From Bacteroidaceae bacterium (GTDB lineage: Bacteria > Bacteroidota > Bacteroidia > Bacteroidales > Bacteroidaceae): a stretch of DNA of 64,000 nt. Position numbers and translations under genes: made by a program. Numbering within the stretch: the stretch's first letter is position 1; every line of letters begins with the position of its first letter. The notes under the pieces were generated by a model. The model was not told where the DNA came from. It saw nothing but the letters and a program-made list of their open reading frames with translations, and searched no databases. The stretch spans positions 525,450 through 589,449 of the forward strand of contig CABIVS010000005.1 in the NCBI GenBank assembly GCA_902362375.1. Direction: 5' to 3'. Shown here piece after piece: positions 25,758 through 35,308 of the stretch.

Positions 25758-25831
25758 GGCGGGATAGCTCAGCTGGTTAGAGCGCATGATTCATAATCAT
25801 GAGGTCCCCGGTTCAATCCCGGGTCCCGCTA
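25758..25831 (+). tRNA. tRNA-Met, anticodon CAT
   Basis: 74 nt fold as a full cloverleaf. The acceptor stem GGCGGGA pairs with TCCCGCT (one G-T). The D arm is GCTC...GAGC, the anticodon stem CATGA/TCATG closes loop TTCATAA (anticodon CAT), and the T arm CCCGG/CCGGG encloses TTCAATC. The CCA end is not encoded. The first pair G-T differs from the initiator pattern, so an elongator tRNA is likely. A CAT anticodon could also be a lysidine-modified Ile tRNA. Confidence 0.96.
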
Positions 25832-25843
25832 CTTGATAAGAAT

Positions 25844-25890
25844 AAGGCATTTGGGAGGCTTCCACTTCTGGGTGCCTTTTTCTTTTTTAG
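25844..25890 (+). terminator. Terminator downstream of tRNA-Met
   Basis: AAGGCA (25844-25849) pairs with TGCCTT (25873-25878), followed by a T-rich tract up to 25888. Confidence 0.7.
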
Positions 25891-25894
25891 CTCC

Positions 25895-25915
25895 GGTTTG
25901 CGCTATGGTTTGCGC
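25895..25915. repeat. Tandem GGTTTGCGC pair downstream of tRNA-Met
   Basis: GGTTTGCGC occurs at 25895-25903 and 25907-25915, 12 bp apart. Unexplained short direct repeats just past a tRNA gene can be a scar of past integration, but no tRNA 3' duplication is seen. Confidence 0.4.
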
Positions 25916-25957
25916 AAGCGTCAAATTTCTACCAGAAGCCAACGTTGAACAATAAAA

Positions 25958-25988
25958 ATAGCCTCAACTTACTAAAAATTGAGGCTAT
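25958..25988 (-). terminator. Terminator of the GMP synthase-like gene
   Basis: ATAGCCTCAA (25958-25967) pairs with TTGAGGCTAT (25979-25988). On the minus strand the stem is followed by TTTTATT. Confidence 0.85.
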
Positions 25989-26012
25989 CGAAATATCATT
26001 TAAAAAGTCTCC

Positions 26013-27320
26013 CTATTCCCACTCTATAGTCGCATTAGGTTTCGGCGACATATCATAACAAACGCGATTTACATTCTTCACTTCTTTCAGAATGCGGTCT
26101 GTTATCTTCATCAGGATAGGCCAATCAATCGGCTCAATAGTAGCCGTCATAGCATCCACCGTATTGACAGCGCGAATAATAACCGGCCAATCAAAAGAAC
26201 GAGCATTGTCACGTACCCCCACGGATTTAAAATCAGGCACTACGGTAAAGTATTGCCATACTTTTTTATCCAGTCCGGCAAGTTGGAACTCTTCACGCAG
26301 AATGGCATCGGATTCACGTACTGCCTCCAAACGTTCACGTGTAATAGCACCCAAACAACGTACGCCCAAACCAGGTCCAGGGAACGGTTGACGGTAAACC
26401 ATTTCATAAGGTAAACCTAGCTCCAAACCACAAGCACGAACTTCATCTTTAAATAATTGGCGCAATGGTTCTACAAGTTGGAATTTTAAATCTTCGGGCA
26501 AACCACCTACATTATGGTGAGATTTCACCATTTTAGCAGTTTTCGTTCCACTTTCCACAATATCCGGATAAATAGTACCTTGACCTAAGAAATCAATACC
26601 ATTCAGCTTACGCGCTTCTTCTTCGAACACACGAATAAACTCACCACCAATAATCTTACGTTTCTGCTCCGGATCTTCTACACCAGCCAGCTTATTCAGG
26701 AAACGATCGGTTACATCTACATAAATAAGATTTGCCTTCAACTGGTTACTGAATACCTCAACCACATCTTCAGACTCTCCCTTACGCATCAAACCATGAT
26801 TAACATGTACGCATACCAGATTGTTACCAATAGCTTTCAGAAGTAAAGCAGCTACCACAGAACTATCAACTCCACCCGACAAAGCCAACAATACCTTCTT
26901 ATCACCCACCTGACGCTTAATCAATTCTATCTGGTCATTGACAAAGTTCTTCATGTTCCAGTTAGCTTCGGCTTTACAAGTATCGAAAACAAAAGACTTT
27001 ACTGCAGCCTTTATAGCCTCGATATCATCTGTAAACTCTGCCAACTTCACTTCACAAGTCGCTTTATCATGTCCTGCAGCCATGACAGGAATTCCCAAAG
27101 TATAGATAGCCGGATTTATATCAATAGCAACGCCATCGATTACATTATTCGGGCCACCATTGATAATAATACCCTTTACATTGGGCAATGCTTTCAGTTC
27201 TTCTACTGTGATATCGTGAGGATAAATCTCACTATAAACTCCTAATGCACGGATGGCGCGAGCCAATACCGTATTCTCATGACTACCCAAGTCAAGGATA
27301 ACAATCATATCCTGCTTCAT
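26013..27320 (-). CDS. guaA: GMP synthase-like protein lacking a functional glutaminase domain
   Basis: GMP synthase aminates XMP using ATP and ammonia released from glutamine. The ATP-pyrophosphatase part is intact: SGGVDSSVVAALL at 148-160, HVNHGLMRKGE, and the dimerisation domain through to the typical ending KPNATIEWE. The N-terminal amidotransferase is cut down: it starts normally (ILDLGSHENTVLARAIRALGVY, INGGPNN), but where the family has GxCYG with the catalytic Cys this protein reads PVMAAGHDK, and the HPE catalytic pair is absent. At 435 residues it is about 70-90 shorter than usual. It may use free ammonia or a separate glutaminase. The -7 box is at 27384-27391. Confidence 0.88.
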   Translation of the reverse strand: MKQDMIVILDLGSHENTVLARAIRALGVYSEIYPHDITVEELKALPNVKGIIINGGPNNVIDGVAIDINPAIYTLGIPVMAAGHDKATCEVKLAEFTDDIEAIKAAVKSFVFDTCKAEANWNMKNFVNDQIELIKRQVGDKKVLLALSGGVDSSVVAALLLKAIGNNLVCVHVNHGLMRKGESEDVVEVFSNQLKANLIYVDVTDRFLNKLAGVEDPEQKRKIIGGEFIRVFEEEARKLNGIDFLGQGTIYPDIVESGTKTAKMVKSHHNVGGLPEDLKFQLVEPLRQLFKDEVRACGLELGLPYEMVYRQPFPGPGLGVRCLGAITRERLEAVRESDAILREEFQLAGLDKKVWQYFTVVPDFKSVGVRDNARSFDWPVIIRAVNTVDAMTATIEPIDWPILMKITDRILKEVKNVNRVCYDMSPKPNATIEWE

Positions 27321-27383
27321 CTGATTTTGGTTGTTTTTAAGTTATTGTATTGTTATTATTCACTATCATTTTCAAACGGTCTG

Positions 27384-27391
27384 CAAATATA
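27384..27391 (-). promoter_or_regulatory. -7 box for the GMP synthase-like gene
   Basis: The minus strand reads TATATTTG then C, a perfect TAnnTTTG, 64 bp before the ATG. The rest of 27392-27648 shows no gene that I recognise; it marks the left edge of the AT-rich locus. Confidence 0.65.
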
Positions 27392-27648
27392 AAGATTTTT
27401 AGAGAGACTATAATGCATTGATTCTCTAAAGTTTCAGAACAGAGTAACGTTTTTAGCAATTATACTATCCCAAATAAAAAACAAAGTTACAACCTAAATC
27501 AAGCAGATACCAAGAATTACACTTTGCAAAATGGCAAAGGACTATTTTTCTATAACTACAATATTATTATTTTGTACGAACTAAGAAAAAAAGATGCATT
27601 CACAAACAGTATAGAGTTTGAAAGACTTCTTTTATCCTAGATATTTTA

Positions 27649-27656
27649 TACTTTTG
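27649..27656 (+). promoter_or_regulatory. -7 box for the ECF sigma gene
   Basis: TACTTTTG followed by C is a perfect TAnnTTTG, 35 bp before the ATG at 27691. Confidence 0.65.
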
Positions 27657-27690
27657 CTGCATAAACAGAGAATCAACATAATATTTCACT

Positions 27691-28272
27691 ATGAACGAAG
27701 AGAAAAGTCCCTTTATAAAAGGTATAAATGAGCAACACCCAACCGCTTATCATCAACTTTATAATGAATATTATAAGGCATTAGTGTTGTATGCTATTAA
27801 TTTTCTCTCTTCCCAACAAGCAGCAGAAGATATTGTACAGGATCTTTTCGCAACTATGTGGGAAAAGAAAATGAGATTCTTATCATTACCTTCTTTCCGG
27901 ACTTATCTCTATAACTCTATACGGAATGCTTCTCTCAATTATCTAAAACATCAAAATGTAGAATCTCTTTATCTTGAACGTTTAGCAAGCACTTATCGAG
28001 AAATCACAGAAGAAGAAGATACCAATGAAGAAGAAATATACCGGTTACTTTTTCGCGCTATCGATAATTTACCAACACGCTGCCGGGAAATATTCCTATT
28101 GCACATGGATGGGAAAAAAAATGAAGAAATAGCTACCGCACTAGGAATTTCGATCGAAACTGTAAAGACACAAAAGAAAAGGGCTATGCAATCTATCAAA
28201 GAACAGATGGGTACATGCTACTTCTTACTCCCTTTATGTGACATTTTGTATAGTTCCAAGTTTTTTTCATAA
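27691..28272 (+). CDS. ECF-type RNA polymerase sigma factor
   Basis: 193 residues with region 2 (ALVLYAINFLSSQQAAEDIVQDLFATMW, about 28-55) and region 4 (LPTRCREIFLLHMDGKKNEEIATALGISIETVKTQKKRAMQ, about 128-168); no region 3, as expected of ECF sigmas. It directs polymerase to a target operon when released by its anti-sigma. The next gene is a FecR-type anti-sigma and a SusC/SusD pair follows, the usual transmembrane signalling set in Bacteroides, so it most likely activates the transport genes downstream. Confidence 0.93.
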   Translation: MNEEKSPFIKGINEQHPTAYHQLYNEYYKALVLYAINFLSSQQAAEDIVQDLFATMWEKKMRFLSLPSFRTYLYNSIRNASLNYLKHQNVESLYLERLASTYREITEEEDTNEEEIYRLLFRAIDNLPTRCREIFLLHMDGKKNEEIATALGISIETVKTQKKRAMQSIKEQMGTCYFLLPLCDILYSSKFFS

Positions 28273-28354
28273 TCAAAATAATCTTTTTTAGAAAGTTTGT
28301 ACCTCTTTTTAATCTTCATGTTGTCTTATTAACAAATGATAAGACAACAGATAT

Positions 28355-29545
28355 ATGAAGATAAAGGTAGATGCAGAAAAATTAATAGCCCAATATCTAC
28401 TCGGTGATCTTACTGATCCCGAAAAGGAACAGCTTGACAATTGGGTCAAAAGCTCTCCACAACATGAAGAGTTTTTCAACCGTTTATGCACAAATATGTC
28501 TTTTCGTAAACGCTACGAAGCATATACACAAATAAATTCACATCAGGCATGGAAACATTTTAAGAAAAAATATTGCCAAGTATCAATCACATCAATTTTT
28601 CTGAAATATGCAGCTATCTTTATATTACCTATAATAATAGCAGCAGGGGGATGGTATTTTTACACTTCTTCCGAAATACAAGTATCAGACAATCTAACTT
28701 TGGGTGATGCAATTCAGCCAGGAATTCCTAAAGCTACTTTGATTTTAGCTGGCAACAACAAGCAATCACTTACCCCAACATATCCAACACCAGTTAAAGT
28801 TAATCATTCCACAACTGCTATAGCACAGAACGGTGCTCTTATCTATCCGACAACACCTAATACAAATATAGATAGTATTCTGAAACAACGGAGCGAAGTT
28901 ATAGAAAATAATACGTTAACCACAGAACAAGGTAATGAGTTCAGAGTAACCTTTGAAGATGGAACAACCGTACATCTTAACTATAATACAGAATTACGAT
29001 ATCCAATAAAATTCAGTCAGACGAAACGTATGGTTTATCTTAAAGGAGAAGCCTATTTTAAAGTTGCCCAAGATACTCGTCCTTTCTATGTTATCACCGA
29101 CCATGGAACAATAAGACAGTATGGCACAGAATTTAACGTTAACACTTTTAGCCCCGAACGTACAGAAGTTGCATTAGTAAAAGGAAGCATTAGTATTATA
29201 CCCACAAAAAGCAGCCAAGAACAATTCATTAAACCTGGACAATTAGCCCATATTGAGCAAAAGAACAACAATATATCAATACATAATGTAGATCTAACTC
29301 CCTATATAGCATGGAATGAAGGACGACTCATCTTTGAGAATCGCACTTTGGAGAATATTGTTGAGATCTTAGAACATTGGTATAATGTAGACATTTCCTT
29401 TGGCACTTCCGAACTTAAACAACTTCGATTTACAGGAAACATGGACCGATATGCCACAATCAGCCCCATATTAAAAGCAATAGCACGTACTACGAATTTA
29501 CAAATAAAGATAAAGGGAAGAGAGATTTTAATCACAGACAATTAA
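28355..29545 (+). CDS. FecR-type anti-sigma factor
   Basis: 396 residues. The N-terminal cytoplasmic segment (EKLIAQYLLGDLTDPEKEQL) is the sigma-binding part. One membrane helix (KYAAIFILPIIIAAGGWYFY) lies near residues 88-107. The periplasmic FecR domain carries VTFEDGTTVHLNYNTELRYP and KGEAYFKV, and the DUF4974-like C-terminus ends in LENIVEILEHWYNVDISF and GREILITDN. It senses the loaded SusC partner through its N-terminal STN domain and controls the ECF sigma encoded just upstream (82-bp gap). The SusC gene starts 24 bp downstream. Confidence 0.93.
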   Translation: MKIKVDAEKLIAQYLLGDLTDPEKEQLDNWVKSSPQHEEFFNRLCTNMSFRKRYEAYTQINSHQAWKHFKKKYCQVSITSIFLKYAAIFILPIIIAAGGWYFYTSSEIQVSDNLTLGDAIQPGIPKATLILAGNNKQSLTPTYPTPVKVNHSTTAIAQNGALIYPTTPNTNIDSILKQRSEVIENNTLTTEQGNEFRVTFEDGTTVHLNYNTELRYPIKFSQTKRMVYLKGEAYFKVAQDTRPFYVITDHGTIRQYGTEFNVNTFSPERTEVALVKGSISIIPTKSSQEQFIKPGQLAHIEQKNNNISIHNVDLTPYIAWNEGRLIFENRTLENIVEILEHWYNVDISFGTSELKQLRFTGNMDRYATISPILKAIARTTNLQIKIKGREILITDN

Positions 29546-29569
29546 TTACTAATTAAACAAGAAGAAAGA

Positions 29570-32500
29570 ATGAGAAAGACCAAAAGTAGAGAAAGAGTCC
29601 GAATACTTTCTCTAGTAATAGTATTATTACTATTACCCACAATGATGTTTGCCATTCCTAAAAGTGGCAAAAAAGTAACTTTAAATCTGGAATCTGTCAC
29701 TGTCAAAGAATTTTTCGATGCTTTAAGACAACAAACCGGATTAAGCTTTGTCTACAACACAGAGCAGACAAAGTCACTGAACCCCATCACCATCCATGTA
29801 AAAGATGAAACTGTGGATAGCGTACTACGCACTGTTCTTAATGGCACAGGACTCACCTATAGCATGGAAAGAGATATTGTTACCATCTCTAAAGCTGAAC
29901 AACAAGGAGATAAACGCTCCGCAACCGGTATTGTATCAGATGAAGAAGGATACCCCTTACCCGGTGTTAATGTTGTAATTAGTGATCTTCAACGATTTGC
30001 TATAACTGACAATAATGGTAAATACAGTATAGAGATTCCAACTAATACAACATGTACTATCACCTTTTCATATATCGGAATGTCCACTCAACAAGTGATG
30101 ATTAATAGTGGTCGGAATGATGTACGGAAAAATATTACTCTAAAGAGTGATACTAAATTAGATGAAGTTATCGTTACTGGTATTTATACTCGTAAAGCGG
30201 AAAGTTTTACTGGGGCAGCAACTACTATTTCAAGCAAAGATCTGATGCGTGTCGGAAATCAGAATGTTTTTCAAAGTTTGAAGAACTTAGACCCTACGTT
30301 ATACATCTCAGATAATTTCAGCATGGGATCCGACCCTAATACAACTCCAACAATGTCCATGCGTGGTACCTCCAGCTTTCCAACAACAGAGACAAGTTCA
30401 TTAAAAAGCAACTATCAAAATCAACCTAATCAACCCTTATTCATTCTTGATGGTTTTGAAACAACTGCCGAAACTGTGATGGATATGGATATGAATCGGA
30501 TTGAAAGTATCACAATCTTAAAAGATGCCTCTGCTAAAGCATTATATGGTTCAAAAGCTGCCAATGGTGTTATTGTTATTGAAACCAAACGGTTGGCAGG
30601 AAATGAACAACGCATCACTTATAATGGAAGTCTTTCGTTTGAAATGCCCGATTTGACAAGCTATAATTTATGTAATGCACTGGAAAAACTTGAAGCAGAA
30701 CGTTTAGATGGAGTATATAGAAATGCAAATTTAGATACTCAAATCAAACTTAATCAGTTATACAACACACGCAAACAAATGGCCTTACAAGGATTAGATA
30801 CATACTGGTTAGCCAAGCCACTCCATACAGGCATTGGACATAAACATAATCTCAATATCGAAGTCGGAGATTCACAAAGTTTGCGTGCCGTACTTGATTT
30901 CACATACAATCAGATTGCAGGTGTCATGAAGGGATCCGACCGACGTAATATTTCAGGCAATGCCAATATTTCTTATCGTCGTAACAATATTATATTTAGA
31001 AATATATTCTCAATAATATCTAATAACAGTAATGACTCTCCATATGGTTCATTCAGCGATTATAGTAAAATGAATCCTTATTGGCAAGCAACTGATGAAG
31101 ATGGGAAAGTACTACGTTGGGCAGAGTACAATGATAATTTAAAAGTGGCAAATCCATTATATGATGCCACTATCGGTACCAGTTTCACCAGTAGTTACCT
31201 AGAATTCACCAACAACTTTTATACAGAATGGTTATTTCACCCTGATTGGAAAGCAACTATACGTTTGGGAGTTTCACAAAAACGAAATAATTCGGATGAT
31301 TTCTATCCAGCTCAACATTCCATGTTTGCTACTTACACCTCACAGGATGAAATAATACGCCGTGGGCAGTATATAATGGAAAATGGGAAATCGAGTTCGC
31401 TGTCTGGAGACTTCAATATAAATTATAACAAAATGATCAAGAAACATACAATCTTTGCCAATGCCGGTTTCTTTTTATCAGAGGATCAATATTCAGCTTA
31501 CCAACATACGGCCGAAGGTTTTTCAAACTCCAGTAATGCAGACATAACATTTGCCAAACAATATTTGGCTGGAACAACCCCTAAAGGAAGCTCATCTATC
31601 AATCGTGAAGCAAGCTTTTTATTAGCTGCATCTTACGATTATGACAACAGATACTTAGCAGATGCAACCATACGTGAGAGTGCCTCTTCCTTATATGGTT
31701 CGGATAATCGATGGGCTAATAGTTGGTCATTCGGTCTAGGTTGGAATTTACACAACGAGGTATTTATGAAAGACATATCTTGGATCAAACAACTGAAATT
31801 ACGTGCCTCTGTCGGATTGACAGGAAACCAAAATTTCAATACTAGTGCAGCCATAGCTACTTATCAATATTATTCAGGAATCACCTATGGAGGAACAACA
31901 AATCCTATGACAGGAGCCTACTTGAATAACCTTCCTAACTCAAAATTAAAATGGGAACAAAAAAAAGATTATAATGTGGGCGCAGATATAAGAGTTGCCG
32001 GACTTACACTAAAATTTGATTACTATTCTGCTGATACAAAAAATATGCTAACCGATGTAAGTATCCCTACTTCCACTGGGTTCAGCAGTATAAAAGACAA
32101 TCTAGGACTAGTACGTAACTCGGGTATTGAGCTCAATGCCAATTATACTATATGGCAAGGACCAGAAGGTTTCGTCAATCTATATGGTACTTTTGTTTAT
32201 AACAAAAACAAAATTATTCGTTTATCCGACAGCATGCGCGCATATAATGAAAAAATGCAGAAAATGGCAGAAGAAGCAAATCAGTCTGCCCCTGTATTGA
32301 TGTATCAAGACGGAATGTCAATGAATACAATATGGGCAGTGCCCTCTGCTGGAATTGATCCTCAAACAGGACAAGAAGTATATATTAAAAAAGATGGAAG
32401 CTATACTTATGTTTACTCTTCAAATGATATGGTTCCAGCCGGTGATTCCAGTCCTAAATATCGCGGCACAGGAGGATTTACAGCTGAATATAAAGGAATC

Positions 32501-32902
32501 GGAATTAGCGCAACACTCAGCTACTTAGCAGGTTGTCAATTTTATAATTCCACATTAGTAGACCGAGTAGAAAACGCAGATATTGACTATAATGTAGACA
32601 GACGTCTATTGGAAGGGCGATGGACTACATACGGTCAACAAACACAATATAAGAAGTTTGATTCTAAAACAACAACTCGTGCAACAACTCGTTTTGTACA
32701 AGACCGCCGTGAGTTATCTATCTCGGCCATTAGTGCTTATTATGAATTTCCACGTTCTATCTACCAAAAATTATATATGCAACGTCTAAGGCTAGCATTC
32801 AATATGAACGACATCGCAACATTTTCATCAATAAAAGTAGAACGAGGATTAAACTATCCATTTGCACGAACAATGTCATTCTCATTAACTGCAACATTCT
32901 AA
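29570..32902 (+). CDS. SusC/RagA-family TonB-linked outer-membrane transporter with STN domain
   Basis: 1,110 residues. A signal segment (ILSLVIVLLLLPTMMFA) precedes an STN domain (about 35-115; LNLESVTVKEFFDALRQQTG), which transmits the substrate signal to FecR. A carboxypeptidase-regulatory-like domain follows (GIVSDEEGYPLPGVNVVIS), then the plug (KLDEVIVTGIYTRKAESFTG; ILKDASAKALYGSKAANGVI) and a large barrel. It imports a bulky ligand together with the SusD lipoprotein encoded 10 bp downstream. Proteases rather than glycosidases follow in the locus, so peptides or protein fragments are the likelier cargo. Confidence 0.95.
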   Translation: MRKTKSRERVRILSLVIVLLLLPTMMFAIPKSGKKVTLNLESVTVKEFFDALRQQTGLSFVYNTEQTKSLNPITIHVKDETVDSVLRTVLNGTGLTYSMERDIVTISKAEQQGDKRSATGIVSDEEGYPLPGVNVVISDLQRFAITDNNGKYSIEIPTNTTCTITFSYIGMSTQQVMINSGRNDVRKNITLKSDTKLDEVIVTGIYTRKAESFTGAATTISSKDLMRVGNQNVFQSLKNLDPTLYISDNFSMGSDPNTTPTMSMRGTSSFPTTETSSLKSNYQNQPNQPLFILDGFETTAETVMDMDMNRIESITILKDASAKALYGSKAANGVIVIETKRLAGNEQRITYNGSLSFEMPDLTSYNLCNALEKLEAERLDGVYRNANLDTQIKLNQLYNTRKQMALQGLDTYWLAKPLHTGIGHKHNLNIEVGDSQSLRAVLDFTYNQIAGVMKGSDRRNISGNANISYRRNNIIFRNIFSIISNNSNDSPYGSFSDYSKMNPYWQATDEDGKVLRWAEYNDNLKVANPLYDATIGTSFTSSYLEFTNNFYTEWLFHPDWKATIRLGVSQKRNNSDDFYPAQHSMFATYTSQDEIIRRGQYIMENGKSSSLSGDFNINYNKMIKKHTIFANAGFFLSEDQYSAYQHTAEGFSNSSNADITFAKQYLAGTTPKGSSSINREASFLLAASYDYDNRYLADATIRESASSLYGSDNRWANSWSFGLGWNLHNEVFMKDISWIKQLKLRASVGLTGNQNFNTSAAIATYQYYSGITYGGTTNPMTGAYLNNLPNSKLKWEQKKDYNVGADIRVAGLTLKFDYYSADTKNMLTDVSIPTSTGFSSIKDNLGLVRNSGIELNANYTIWQGPEGFVNLYGTFVYNKNKIIRLSDSMRAYNEKMQKMAEEANQSAPVLMYQDGMSMNTIWAVPSAGIDPQTGQEVYIKKDGSYTYVYSSNDMVPAGDSSPKYRGTGGFTAEYKGIGISATLSYLAGCQFYNSTLVDRVENADIDYNVDRRLLEGRWTTYGQQTQYKKFDSKTTTRATTRFVQDRRELSISAISAYYEFPRSIYQKLYMQRLRLAFNMNDIATFSSIKVERGLNYPFARTMSFSLTATF

Positions 32903-32912
32903 ATTATTCAAT

Positions 32913-34424
32913 ATGAAAAAGTATATATATATTATCCTCATTTATATGACAAGCCTTATCACTATCTCTTGTAGTGACTGGTTTGATGTAACCGCACCAT
33001 CAGAAATACGCAAAGATGATCATTTTAGTTCTGTTACCGGCTTTCAACAATCTCTAATAGGTTGTTATATCGGAATGACTGATGATGCACTCTATGGTAC
33101 AAACCTTTCTTGGTTTGCAACAGAAATTATGGCACACCAATTCAATCCTTATGTAAATTCAACAAATATAGGTTTAGCGTATTGGCTACAATCTTTCAAT
33201 TACACAAATACTTACACAACTCCGACAGTTGAAGAGATCTGGGAGAAAGCGTATAATGTGATAGTCAATGTTAATGACGAACTAGCCAATATAGAAGAAA
33301 AGAAAGAAATACTTGACGACCTCAACTACCATATTATTAAAGGAGAATTATTAGCCATTCGAGCTTATATACATTTTGATCTATTACGACTTTATGGTTA
33401 TGGTAACTGGAGTCAACGAGATACAGAGCTTGATGAGAAACGAACCATACCTTATGCTACCGAAGTTTCCAAGGACCCAGCTCCCCAATATAGTGGTGCA
33501 GAAACAATCAAATTACTACTAAACGATTTAAATGAAGCAGCTGCTTTACTGAAAGACTACGATCCTATTACTAAAACCAAAGCTGCTTCTTTCTACCAAG
33601 AATATAACGAAGAAGGCTTTTTTAATGAGCGTACTCTCCGTATGAACTACTATGCTGTAAAGGCATTACAGGCACGAGTATATTTATGGAGAGGAAAAAA
33701 TGAAGATATCGTCAATGCGTTATCAGCAGCTAATGAAATCATCACAGCATTAGAAAATAATATTGCAATCAATGAAATGTATACTTATTGCAATTTCCTG
33801 ACTCCAGAAACTGTCAACAAATCTTGTACTTCTATGAGTCGTGAGAATATTTTTGGATTAAATGTGTCTGACGTTACTTCACGAATTGTTAATTATATCA
33901 AACCATATTATCTCGACAGTGAAAACACACCTATGTATTTACTCACAACAGATGCTATGAGTTTATACGAAAATTCTGCAACGGATATACGCTTAACAAC
34001 ATTAATGGAGCCAAACACTAACGCCCAAAACACAGGATATACACCATTGAAAGTTTATCAATCTGATCTTGCTAATGATTACAAGAACAAAATATCCATG
34101 ATTCGTATTCCTGAAATCTACTATATCGCGGCAGAATGTTATGTCAAACAAAATAATCCCAATCTGTCACTCGCTCTTAACTGTTTGAACACTGTGCGTG
34201 AAAAAAGAGGATTATACACACCTTTGGAGGATTTAGATGCCGAACAAATTTTAGTAGAAATTCAAAAAGAATATCATAAGGAATTCCTGTCAGAAGGAGT
34301 TATGTTTTACTACTATAAAAGAACTGGAACTAAAACCATTCCTAACTATACAGAAGACATGGGGGACGCACAATATGTACTTCCTTATCCAGAGTTTGAA
34401 ATCCAATCCGGACGAGTTCAATAA
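32913..34424 (+). CDS. SusD/RagB-family surface lipoprotein
   Basis: 503 residues. The lipoprotein signal is IYIILIYMTSLITISCS, with Cys near residue 20 followed by SDWF. The alpha-helical TPR-rich SusD fold is indicated by EIWEKAYNVIVNVNDELANI, KGELLAIRAYIHFDLLRLYG, AVKALQARVYLWRGK and the C-terminal EIYYIAAECYVKQNNPNLSLALNCLNTVREKRG. It caps the SusC barrel and captures ligand at the cell surface. The next gene overlaps only if its far-upstream ATG is used, which is not favoured. Confidence 0.95.
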   Translation: MKKYIYIILIYMTSLITISCSDWFDVTAPSEIRKDDHFSSVTGFQQSLIGCYIGMTDDALYGTNLSWFATEIMAHQFNPYVNSTNIGLAYWLQSFNYTNTYTTPTVEEIWEKAYNVIVNVNDELANIEEKKEILDDLNYHIIKGELLAIRAYIHFDLLRLYGYGNWSQRDTELDEKRTIPYATEVSKDPAPQYSGAETIKLLLNDLNEAAALLKDYDPITKTKAASFYQEYNEEGFFNERTLRMNYYAVKALQARVYLWRGKNEDIVNALSAANEIITALENNIAINEMYTYCNFLTPETVNKSCTSMSRENIFGLNVSDVTSRIVNYIKPYYLDSENTPMYLLTTDAMSLYENSATDIRLTTLMEPNTNAQNTGYTPLKVYQSDLANDYKNKISMIRIPEIYYIAAECYVKQNNPNLSLALNCLNTVREKRGLYTPLEDLDAEQILVEIQKEYHKEFLSEGVMFYYYKRTGTKTIPNYTEDMGDAQYVLPYPEFEIQSGRVQ

Positions 34425-34443
34425 GTTAAATAAACTACAGAAT

Positions 34444-35292
34444 ATGATGAAAAAAATAAATTATATAATCGGAATAATAATTGGCATCTTTTTCAGTTGT
34501 GAGAACGAAACCATTCCCTATTATAACAGCGAAAATGACGCTGTACGTTTCAGCAATAAAATCAATGATGGATATGGTGGCGATGGAATAGTATATCAAA
34601 GTTATTCATTCGTCTCCAATCCTTGGGATGAATATGTGATATATGATATACCTGTAATACTAATTGGTAATACTAGTGATAAAGACAGAACTGTCAACTA
34701 TACAATAGATACAGAAAAGAGTACAGCAACAGAAGGATCCTATGAGCTAATGGAAGGAATAATCCCCGCCAATCACAACGAAGGATATATAAGGATTAAA
34801 TTATATAATGTAACTGGAGATAAGACGTATGAACTACGAATATCTATTCAATCTTCTGACGAATTAGAAAAAGGTCCCTCACTATATTTAAATGCAGCTT
34901 TGTCATGGAGTAATTCAATACCCACTCCTCCTAACACATATACTAGAATAACATATAATATGTTAATACAAAGCCCATTATCTTTTTCGTCCCCTAGTAT
35001 TAGCTATTACAGCCCTAATGCACTTAAAACCATAATAGCTGCTTTTAACTGGAATGATTGGGATAATCCGGATGCACATCCCGAATATCCGGCTGCATAT
35101 AAAAGATATTTCACGCAGGCCAATTATAAGTATCTACCTCACTATATTCTATTAAATATTGAACAAAGCTATTCTAGTTTTGCAACTCAACTAGGAAAAT
35201 ACATAGAAGAATATAATAGCACACATGGCACACCACTATTACATGATGCAGGTACCTTATTGGGTCAACCAATTGAAGCTCGTAAATATTAA
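34444..35292 (+). CDS. DUF4843-like lipoprotein
   Basis: 282 residues from the ATG at 34444 (MMKKINYIIGIIIGIFFSC), which gives a lipoprotein signal. An in-frame ATG at 34375 lies inside the SusD gene and would place a hydrophilic stretch before the signal. The mature protein begins ENETIPYYN and contains a beta-rich domain (VNYTIDTEKSTATEGSYELMEG, GYIRIKLYNV) like the Calx-beta-type strands of DUF4843 proteins, which recur beside SusC/SusD and zinc-protease genes. Probable surface accessory lipoprotein that helps capture the substrate; no catalytic motif is seen. Confidence 0.75.
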   Translation: MMKKINYIIGIIIGIFFSCENETIPYYNSENDAVRFSNKINDGYGGDGIVYQSYSFVSNPWDEYVIYDIPVILIGNTSDKDRTVNYTIDTEKSTATEGSYELMEGIIPANHNEGYIRIKLYNVTGDKTYELRISIQSSDELEKGPSLYLNAALSWSNSIPTPPNTYTRITYNMLIQSPLSFSSPSISYYSPNALKTIIAAFNWNDWDNPDAHPEYPAAYKRYFTQANYKYLPHYILLNIEQSYSSFATQLGKYIEEYNSTHGTPLLHDAGTLLGQPIEARKY

Positions 35293-35308
35293 CATAAAAT
35301 AAAGAAGT

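Noticed and set aside
26013..27320. GMP synthase-like gene as a pseudogene
   Set aside because: The frame is intact, has a good promoter and terminator, and all ATP-PPase and dimerisation motifs are preserved; only the glutaminase half is reduced.
25758..27690. tRNA-bounded genomic island with attachment sites
   Set aside because: No integrase gene and no duplication of the tRNA 3' end was seen; only a small direct repeat remains.
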